A stretch of 64,000 nucleotides of DNA from the NCBI RefSeq assembly GCF_014645835.1, contig NZ_BMMM01000031.1, forward strand, positions 1-64,000, in the 5' to 3' direction. This document shows, piece by piece, positions 43,320-49,994 of this stretch. This DNA is from Streptomyces albiflavescens (GTDB taxonomy: Bacteria > Actinomycetota > Actinomycetes > Streptomycetales > Streptomycetaceae). Position numbers and translations under genes: made by a program. Below the pieces are notes generated by a model. It made no database searches and was not told where the DNA came from. It saw only the letters and a program-made list of their open reading frames with translations. The number at the start of each line of letters is the position of its first letter. The first letter of the stretch is position 1.

Positions 43320-44443
43320 GTGCGACGCGTGCGACGAGTGCTATGAGTCCCCTGTTCGACGAGACCCGGGCCCAGCTCGGCCGGCTCGGACTGCCCGTAC
43401 AGGACGCGGCGCTCGTCGAGGAGTCGCCGCGCGCCTTCGACGACGGCTGCCACTTCCGGATCGAGGTCCCCACCGTCAACTCCGCGCAGGCGGCCGAGAC
43501 ACTCCTGTCGGAGAGCCGCCGCCGGGGCTTCACCATCAACCGCGTCACCGAGACCCGCGGCATGTACCGCCACACGGCCCGGGAACTGCGGGCCTACGCC
43601 GAACTGGGGGAGGAGTACGGCGCGCAGATCCTGATGTCGGTCGGCCCGCGCGCCGCGTACGACATCGGGGCGGGCGTCCAGACCCCCGAGGGTGCGCGCA
43701 TCGGTTATCGGCTGCGCGGCCAGGAGCAGATCGTCCGGGCGATCGAGGACGTGAAGCGGGGCATCGAGGCCGGGGTGCGCGGCTTCGTCGTCTACGACGA
43801 GGGCCTGCTGTGGGTCCTGCACCGGCTGCGCACCGCGGGCGAACTGCCCGCGGACATCCATCTGAAGGTCTCCGCCCATTGCGGGCACGGCAACCCCAGC
43901 TCCGCGCAGATGCTGGAGATGCTCGGCGCCAACAGTTTCAATCCGGTGCGCGATCTGCCGCTGCCGATGATCGCGGCCATCCGCGAGGCGGTGTCGATCC
44001 CGCTGGACTGCCACGTCGACAATCCGCGGCTGTCCGGCGGTTTCGTCCGCACCTACGAGGCGCCCGAGTTCGTCCGCGCGGCCGCCCCCGTCTACCTCAA
44101 GACCGGGAACAGCGCGCTGGAGGGCCACGGGGTGAGCCCGACGCCGTGTCAGCTGGAGGACATCCTGCGCCAGGTCGAGATCGTCACCGAGTTCCTGGAG
44201 CGTCATCTGCCGACGGCCCGCCAGTCACCGACGACATGCCCGGCACCGACCGTCCGCGAGGCACCAGCCGTCCGCGAGGCACCGACTGTCCGCGAGGCAC
44301 CAGCCGTCCGCGAGGCACCGACTGTCCGCGAGGCACCAGCCGTCCGCGAGGCACCGACTGTCCGCGAGGCACCGACTGTCCGCGAGGCACCCGCCGTCCG
44401 CCAGAGCCCGGCCGGGCGCCGTCACGCGCCCGTCGTCGGGTGA
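43316..44443 (+). CDS. U32-peptidase-like TIM-barrel protein with VREAP repeat tail
   Basis: A 375-residue protein whose first 300 residues look like a TIM barrel related to the U32 family (IEVPTVNSAQAAETLL, HLKVSAHCGHGNPSSAQM, IPLDCHVDNPRLSGG, YLKTGNSALEGHG). Some U32 proteins are now known as prephenate-dependent or iron-sulfur hydroxylation factors rather than peptidases; the four-Cys cluster set is not evident here, so the role is open. Residues 313-366 are nine copies of a six-residue repeat, VREAP(A/T). GTG 43316 overlaps the previous stop (GTGA) and follows GAGGTG, so it is preferred to ATG 43343. Confidence 0.6.
   Translation: MSATRATSAMSPLFDETRAQLGRLGLPVQDAALVEESPRAFDDGCHFRIEVPTVNSAQAAETLLSESRRRGFTINRVTETRGMYRHTARELRAYAELGEEYGAQILMSVGPRAAYDIGAGVQTPEGARIGYRLRGQEQIVRAIEDVKRGIEAGVRGFVVYDEGLLWVLHRLRTAGELPADIHLKVSAHCGHGNPSSAQMLEMLGANSFNPVRDLPLPMIAAIREAVSIPLDCHVDNPRLSGGFVRTYEAPEFVRAAAPVYLKTGNSALEGHGVSPTPCQLEDILRQVEIVTEFLERHLPTARQSPTTCPAPTVREAPAVREAPTVREAPAVREAPTVREAPAVREAPTVREAPTVREAPAVRQSPAGRRHAPVVG
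44252..44413 (+). repeat. 18-bp minisatellite, nine copies, in frame
   Basis: Tandem 18-base units (GTCCGCGAGGCACC plus four variable bases) run from 44252 to 44413. The last copy is degenerate. They encode alternating VREAPA and VREAPT at the C-terminus of the U32-like protein. Confidence 0.92.
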
Positions 44444-44458
44444 CCAGGGGGATCACGC

Positions 44459-46240
44459 ATGTGCCGCATCCACGGCAGCTTCGGTGGGGAGCCCATCGCC
44501 CCCCACGTCCTGCACACGGTCGGCGAGGCCCAGCGCCACGGCGGCCCCGACGCCCGGACTCTGCGGACCGGCGACGGCTGGGCGCTCGGCAACAACCGCC
44601 TCGCCGTCCAGGGGATCGCCCATGGCCAACAGCCGTACGTCCTGGGCGACCTGACCTGTGTCTTCAACGGCGAGATCTACAACCACCGGCAGCTGCGCGC
44701 CGAACTCGCCGCCCAGGGCCATGAGTTCCAGGGCGACTGCGACGGTGACGTCCTGCTGCCGCTGTACGAGCGGTACGGCGACGCCTTCGTCCGGCGGCTG
44801 GAGGGCATGTTCGCCCTCGCGATCGTGGACCTGCGGGACGAGCCCTGCCTGAAGCTGTTCAGCGACCACGCCGGGATGAAGTCCCTCTACTACTACGTCT
44901 CCGCCGACGGACGCCGGCTCTGTTTCGCCTCCGAGCTGCAGGCTCTGGCGCGCTTCCCCGACTTCCCGGACGCCATCGACCCGTCGGCCGTCGACCGGTA
45001 CTTCGGCGGCAGGGCGATCTGGGGGCCGGGCACGGTGTACACGGGCGTACGGACCTTGCCACCGGGGAGCGCCCTGCGTTTCGACGGGAACCGACTCAGC
45101 GTTGAGCAGCGACAGTTGGACGCGCTGGTCCTCGACGGGAGCACCTCGGTCGGGGATCTCCTGGACCGCACCCTGCGCCACGAACTCGCCCGTATGCTCG
45201 ACGCCGACGTACCGGTCTGTGTCATCACCAGCGGCGGCCTCGACTCCAGCTATCTCACCGCCCTGGCGGCCGCCACCGTCCCCGAACCGCACTCCTTCAC
45301 CATCGCCTACCGCGGCGACTGGCCCGGCGACGAACGGCACTTCGCCCGCGAGGTCGCCGCGCACTGCGGCACCCGCCACCACGAAGTGGTCCTCGACCCG
45401 GCCGACTTCCCCGATCTGATCGACCGTTTCGTCCGCCATCTCGACCAGCCGAACAACGCCCCCCACGGCCTGAGCACCTTCGCCCTGTTCGAGGCCGTGC
45501 ACGACGCCGGCTTCAAGGTCGCCGTCACCGGTGACGGCGCCGACGAGCTGTTCGGCGGCTACGCACGCTTCGTCAAGGCGGCCCGCGACGACGGGGCGAA
45601 CTGGCATCGCGCCTACCAGGACACGATGGCGGCGGCGGGCACCGCGACCCTGGCCCGGCTCTACACCCCGGAGTACCTCGCCCAACTCCGCACCACCGGG
45701 GGCCACTTCGGGGATGCCTGCGGCGACGAGATCCAGCGGCGGGTGCGCGGCGGCCGGCACGGGAAGCTGGAGACACTGCTGCGCTACGACCAGACGGAGC
45801 GGTTCCCCTCCTACATCTTGCGCCGTGTCGACCACCTCGGCATGGCCCACGCGGTGGAGGCGCGGATCCCGTTCCTGCAGCCGTCCGTGATGCGCCTCGC
45901 GCACGCCGTGCCGCCCGCGCTCAAGGTCGTCGGCGAGACCGTCAAGGCTCCGGTCGCCGAGGCCGCCCGCCGCCGGCTGCCCCGCAGCATCCTCGACCGG
46001 CCCAAGCAGCCGTTCACCCTGCCCGTCACGGCGATGATCAAGCCGGGCGAGGCACTGTACGACCTCATCGGCGACACCCTGCTCGGCCCCCGCACCCGCT
46101 GCGGGGCCTACATCCGCCGCGACACCGTACGCGAACTGTTCCGGATGCAGACCGAGCGGCCCGACGCGCACGCGGCCGAAGTCCTCTGGTCGCTACTGAT
46201 CCTCGAAACCTGGTTCGCCACCAGGAATCTCCGTCCGTAG
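44459..46240 (+). CDS. asparagine-synthetase-like glutamine amidotransferase
   Basis: A 593-residue AsnB homologue. The N-terminal nucleophile Cys2 follows the initiator Met directly (MCRIHG), and RLAVQGI and FNGEIYNH mark an intact class-II glutaminase. The synthetase domain has the pyrophosphate loop SGGLDSS near residue 262 and GDGADELFGGY. It can therefore generate ammonia and amidate an adenylated carboxylate. This differs from beta-lactam synthetases, which lack the Cys. In this cluster it probably makes an amide on the product or a precursor rather than primary asparagine. The ATG lies 15 bases after the preceding stop with AGGGGGATC upstream. Confidence 0.85.
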   Translation: MCRIHGSFGGEPIAPHVLHTVGEAQRHGGPDARTLRTGDGWALGNNRLAVQGIAHGQQPYVLGDLTCVFNGEIYNHRQLRAELAAQGHEFQGDCDGDVLLPLYERYGDAFVRRLEGMFALAIVDLRDEPCLKLFSDHAGMKSLYYYVSADGRRLCFASELQALARFPDFPDAIDPSAVDRYFGGRAIWGPGTVYTGVRTLPPGSALRFDGNRLSVEQRQLDALVLDGSTSVGDLLDRTLRHELARMLDADVPVCVITSGGLDSSYLTALAAATVPEPHSFTIAYRGDWPGDERHFAREVAAHCGTRHHEVVLDPADFPDLIDRFVRHLDQPNNAPHGLSTFALFEAVHDAGFKVAVTGDGADELFGGYARFVKAARDDGANWHRAYQDTMAAAGTATLARLYTPEYLAQLRTTGGHFGDACGDEIQRRVRGGRHGKLETLLRYDQTERFPSYILRRVDHLGMAHAVEARIPFLQPSVMRLAHAVPPALKVVGETVKAPVAEAARRRLPRSILDRPKQPFTLPVTAMIKPGEALYDLIGDTLLGPRTRCGAYIRRDTVRELFRMQTERPDAHAAEVLWSLLILETWFATRNLRP

Positions 46241-46278
46241 CCCGACGCGGCACAACCGCAGTGTTCGAAGGAGCCGAC

Positions 46279-47109
46279 ATGCCGTACGCCCGACCGGCCA
46301 CCGTCGCCGTCGAGTCCATCCTCGCCAAGGCGACCGGGGCCGACATACGCCGCGACCCGTTCCCGCACATCGTGCTGCACAACCCGCTGAGCCCGGACCT
46401 CTACCAGGCTCTCGCCACGACCATGCCGACCGCCGAGTACATCGGCACCCGCATCGGCAAGCCGATCACCTCGAACGAGCGGTACAACTACATGTCCCGG
46501 CACATCCTGGCCGACGGGGAGACGGCTCAGGTGTGGAAGGACTTCGTGACCTACCACTCCTCGCCCGCGTTCTACCGCGAGTTCCTCGACCTCTTCCACG
46601 ACGACCTGATCGCCGCCCTCCCGGACGCCGAGGCGCAGTGCGGCCCCCTGCACTCGCTGCGCGTCGGCCGCCGGGGCCACGACACGTTCGCCACCCACGA
46701 CATCCTGATGGACTGCACGGCCGTCATCAACTCGGCGGTCACCGGCCGCCCTTCGTCCTACCGCGGCCCACACGTCGACAAGCCGTACAAGCTCTTCGGC
46801 GGTCTCTTCTACATGAAGCTGCCCGAGGACGACGCCACGGGCGGCCACCTGGAGCTCTACAAGTACCGCGACGGCGCCCACCGGTTCACCACGAGCGCCT
46901 CCGAGTACGGCGACAACCGCTTCGACATCGACCCGAAGTACGTCGAGGAGGTCGGCACCATCACCTACGACAGCAATGTGCTGGTGATGTATCCGATCAA
47001 CCCCCTCGCCCTGCACGGCGTTTCGGTGCGCAGCGTCACCCCGCACGAGCGCCGCTTCGTCGCCCTCGTCGGCGATCTCCAGCACCCGCTCTTCGACCTC
47101 GCGCTCTGA
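46279..47109 (+). CDS. 2-oxoglutarate/Fe(II)-dependent oxygenase
   Basis: A 276-residue oxygenase of the 2OG-Fe(II) superfamily. The metal triad is visible as HVD (GPHVDKPYKLFGG) and the distal His in LALHGVSVRSVTPHERR, which also supplies the Arg for 2-oxoglutarate. It probably hydroxylates a free or carrier-bound amino acid in the cluster. The ATG at 46279 follows GAAGGAG; an upstream in-frame start at 46261 would place this motif inside the gene. It is 38 bases after the amidotransferase. Confidence 0.8.
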   Translation: MPYARPATVAVESILAKATGADIRRDPFPHIVLHNPLSPDLYQALATTMPTAEYIGTRIGKPITSNERYNYMSRHILADGETAQVWKDFVTYHSSPAFYREFLDLFHDDLIAALPDAEAQCGPLHSLRVGRRGHDTFATHDILMDCTAVINSAVTGRPSSYRGPHVDKPYKLFGGLFYMKLPEDDATGGHLELYKYRDGAHRFTTSASEYGDNRFDIDPKYVEEVGTITYDSNVLVMYPINPLALHGVSVRSVTPHERRFVALVGDLQHPLFDLAL

Positions 47110-47119
47110 GGTGGTCCAG

Positions 47120-48025
47120 GTGCTTCCCTTCGACCGGCGCACCGGTGAGATCTGGCTCGACGGCTCCCTCGTCCGGTGGGCCGAGGCGCGCCTGCACGTC
47201 CTGAGCCACGGACTGCACTACGCCAGCAGCGTGTTCGAGGGCGTACGCGTCTACGGCGGCGCCCCGTTCCTGCTGCGCGAGCACATCGCCCGGCTGCGTT
47301 CCTCCGCACGCCTCCTCGACTTCGACCTGGAGTACGACGACGAGGTACTCCACGCCGCGACCCTCGACGTGGTCGCCGCGGCGGGCATCCGCGACGGGTA
47401 CGTGCGCATGAACGCCTGGCGCGGCTCGGAGGTCATCCAGACCGCGGCGCTGCACACCTCCGTGCACACCTCGGTCGCCGCCTGGGAGATCCCGGACGGC
47501 TACTACGCGGCCGCCGACGCCCTCGACCGGGGCATCAGCCTGCGGACCGCCGAGTACCGCAGGCCCTCGCCGCAGTTCGCGCCGGTCAAGAGCAAGGCGG
47601 CGGGCAACTACATGATCGGCACGGTCAGCAAGAACCAGGCGCTGCGGGCCGGCTACGACGACGCGCTGATGCTGGACGACGCGGGCCTGATCGCCGAGGC
47701 CACCGGCGCCCATGTCTTCTTCACCCGGGCGGGCGTCCTGCACACGCCCACCACCCGCTGCACCATCGACGGCATCACCCGCGCCCAGGTGCTGGAACTG
47801 GCTCGCCGCGAGAACATCCCGTGCTCGGTGGAGTATCTGAGCCCCGCCTTCGTCAGGGAGGCGGACGGCGCGTTCATCTGCGGTACGGCGTGCGAGCTGC
47901 TGCCGGTCTCCCGGATCGACGACCACTCGTACGCGGCGGGCGGGAACACCGTGATCCGGAAGCTGATCACCGGATACCGTGCCCTCACCTACGCAGGGGA
48001 GGCCGTACGTCCATGGGGGCACTGA
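47120..48025 (+). CDS. branched-chain amino acid aminotransferase-like PLP enzyme (class IV)
   Basis: A 301-residue IlvE-type fold IV aminotransferase. The PLP Lys is in VKSKAAGNYMIG, and GLHYASSVFEGVR and EATGAHVFF are family motifs. A dedicated copy inside a biosynthetic cluster suggests transamination of an unusual branched or small keto acid. I chose GTG 47120, preceded by GAGGTGG at 5-base spacing; GTG 47111 is also in frame. It overlaps the permease gene by 13 bases. Confidence 0.85.
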   Translation: MLPFDRRTGEIWLDGSLVRWAEARLHVLSHGLHYASSVFEGVRVYGGAPFLLREHIARLRSSARLLDFDLEYDDEVLHAATLDVVAAAGIRDGYVRMNAWRGSEVIQTAALHTSVHTSVAAWEIPDGYYAAADALDRGISLRTAEYRRPSPQFAPVKSKAAGNYMIGTVSKNQALRAGYDDALMLDDAGLIAEATGAHVFFTRAGVLHTPTTRCTIDGITRAQVLELARRENIPCSVEYLSPAFVREADGAFICGTACELLPVSRIDDHSYAAGGNTVIRKLITGYRALTYAGEAVRPWGH

Positions 48026-48972
48026 CCGCGCTGGAGAAACTCGTACCGGTGGTGCTGGCCTTCGGCTGCGGAGTCCTGCTCGCGCGCCGCAAGGTCGTGC
48101 CCGCGGACAGCTCACGGGCGTTCGCCGACTACGCGTTCCTCTTCGCGGTCCCCTGCTATCTCTTCGGCAATATCTACAGCAGCGATCTGGGCGCCCTGTT
48201 CGACTGGCGCGCCATCCTGGCGTACGCGACCACGGCGGCACTCGCGGTGCTGACGGTCGGCGTCCTCGCGGGCCTGGGCGGCGTACGCGATCCCCGGGGC
48301 GTCGCGCTGCGCATCATGGCCGGGGTCCAGGTGAACACGGCCTACTTCGCCGTACCGGTGTTCATCACGCTCTTCGGGAACGCGGCCCCGATCTTCCCGG
48401 TCCTCCTCTTCCAGGTCTGCGTCCTGACCCTCGTCATCATCTCGATCATGGAGCTGGGGCGGCCGGAGCGCGACGCCACCGCGGGGGCGGGGCCCCGGCT
48501 GCTGCTGCGCGCCGTGGGGGCCTCCCTCGTCACCCCTGTCGTCCTCGCCTGCAACGCCGGCATTCTGCTCAATCTGCTGTCGCTGCACGTCCCGAAGGCG
48601 GTCCTGGACGGCTTCTCGTTCGTCGGCGACAGCGCGTCCCCCGTGGCGCTGTTCGCCCTCGGACTGCACCTGGGCGGCAGCGGACTCACCGTCCGGGGCA
48701 CCACCCGGGAGGAGATCGGTCTGATCGCCTTCAAGTGCCTGGTCTTCCCCCTGATGACCTGGGCGGTCTGCGCCACCGTCTTCGGCGTCGACGGCGACTG
48801 GCTGAAGTACCTCGTGCTCATCGCCGCGATGCCGGCCCCGCAGAACCTGTTCATCTTCGCCCAGCGCTACGACGTCGGCGTCGACATGTCGGCGTCACTC
48901 GTGATCAAGAGCTCGGTCGCCGCCCTGTTCCTGCTCCCGCTGTGGATGCAGTGGGCGGTGCACGTCGGCTGA
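48013..48972 (+). CDS. AEC (auxin efflux carrier) family permease
   Basis: A 319-residue permease with about 10 hydrophobic helices and the AEC pattern, including SASPVALFALGLHLGG and IAAMPAPQNLFIFAQRY near the C-terminus. AEC members move small carboxylates or amino-acid-like compounds. Together with the MFS protein it gives the cluster two transporters; this one may take up a precursor or export a small acid. ATG 48013 lies inside the end of the aminotransferase gene. Confidence 0.8.
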   Translation: MGALTALEKLVPVVLAFGCGVLLARRKVVPADSSRAFADYAFLFAVPCYLFGNIYSSDLGALFDWRAILAYATTAALAVLTVGVLAGLGGVRDPRGVALRIMAGVQVNTAYFAVPVFITLFGNAAPIFPVLLFQVCVLTLVIISIMELGRPERDATAGAGPRLLLRAVGASLVTPVVLACNAGILLNLLSLHVPKAVLDGFSFVGDSASPVALFALGLHLGGSGLTVRGTTREEIGLIAFKCLVFPLMTWAVCATVFGVDGDWLKYLVLIAAMPAPQNLFIFAQRYDVGVDMSASLVIKSSVAALFLLPLWMQWAVHVG

Positions 48973-49005
48973 GCAGCACCCCAACTCTCCCACGGAGGCG
49001 GAAGC

Positions 49006-49980
49006 ATGACCACGACCATGGAAGCGAGCACACGTACGACCGGCATCGGCATCCGGCGGGTCGCCGGGCACATCGGCGCCGAGATAACCGGAGTCGACCT
49101 CGGCAAGGACCTCGACGACGCCACGGTGGCCGGGATCCGGCAGGCCGTCCTCACCCACCGGGTCGTCTTCTTCCGGGGCCCGGACATCGGCCACGCCCGG
49201 CATGTCGCGTTCGGCCGGCGTTTCGGCGAGCCGACCCGGCGGCCCGGCAAGAAGCACGGGGTCGCTCCGGACGGCTTCCCGGAGATCCTCACCGTGGACC
49301 CGAAGGCGGACGTCGAGCGCTACGGCGATGACTTCGAGGAGCACTACCGCCGCAAATGGGTCTCCCCGCTCGCCGGTTGGCACAGCGACCTCACTCAGGC
49401 CGTGAACCCGCCCAGCGCGTCGATCCTGCGGGCGGAGACGACGCCCCTGTTCGGCGGAGACACCCAGTGGACGAACACCGTGGCCGCGTACGAGGGCCTG
49501 TCGCGGCCCCTGCGCGACCTGCTCGACTCGCTCCAGGCGGAGCACGCCTTCTTCACCGGCGTCCATCTGCGCCACTCCGACGAACGCGACCGCGAGATCC
49601 TGAAGCTCTACTGCGAGGATCCGCAGGTCGCCGTCCACCCCGTCGTCCGTGTCCACCCCGAGACGGGGGAGAAGGCCCTGTTCGTGAGCCCCGGCTCCAC
49701 CACCCGGATCGTCGGCTTCACCGAACTGGAGAGCCGCCGCCTCCTCGACCTCCTCTTCGAGCACCTGACCAGCGCCGAGTACACGGTCCGCTTCCGCTGG
49801 GAGCCGGGCTCCATCGCCTTCTGGGACAACCGCACCACATGCCACCTCGCCCCGACGGACTTCGCCCAGCTCCACGTGGACCGCGTCATGCACCGCGTCA
49901 CCCTCCTCGGCGACACCCCCGTGGGCCCCGACGGCTTCACCTCCCGGCAGGTGACGGGGGAACCCCTGCGGGCCTGGTGA
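49006..49980 (+). CDS. TauD/TfdA family 2-oxoglutarate dioxygenase
   Basis: A 324-residue Fe(II)/2OG dioxygenase of the TauD/TfdA group. The metal site is WHSDLT (His, Asp) with the distal His and 2OG-binding Arg in the C-terminal stretch (NRTTCHLAP, HVDRVMHRVTLLGD). The N-terminus (GIRRVAGHIGAEITGVDL) is typical. It is the second 2OG oxygenase of the cluster and may hydroxylate, desaturate or cyclise. The ATG follows CGGAGGCGG. It ends 14 bases before the converging GH127 gene and is the last gene of the operon. Confidence 0.85.
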   Translation: MTTTMEASTRTTGIGIRRVAGHIGAEITGVDLGKDLDDATVAGIRQAVLTHRVVFFRGPDIGHARHVAFGRRFGEPTRRPGKKHGVAPDGFPEILTVDPKADVERYGDDFEEHYRRKWVSPLAGWHSDLTQAVNPPSASILRAETTPLFGGDTQWTNTVAAYEGLSRPLRDLLDSLQAEHAFFTGVHLRHSDERDREILKLYCEDPQVAVHPVVRVHPETGEKALFVSPGSTTRIVGFTELESRRLLDLLFEHLTSAEYTVRFRWEPGSIAFWDNRTTCHLAPTDFAQLHVDRVMHRVTLLGDTPVGPDGFTSRQVTGEPLRAW

Positions 49981-49994
49981 TCCGACAGCCGGCG

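Noticed and set aside
44184..44456. minus-strand frames through the VREAP repeat region
   Set aside because: The 18-bp unit is a multiple of three, so several frames stay open by construction. Only the + frame continues a conserved protein.
44459..46240. AsnB homologue as a beta-lactam synthetase (clavam or carbapenem type)
   Set aside because: Those enzymes lack the N-terminal nucleophile; here Cys2 and the glutaminase motifs are intact.
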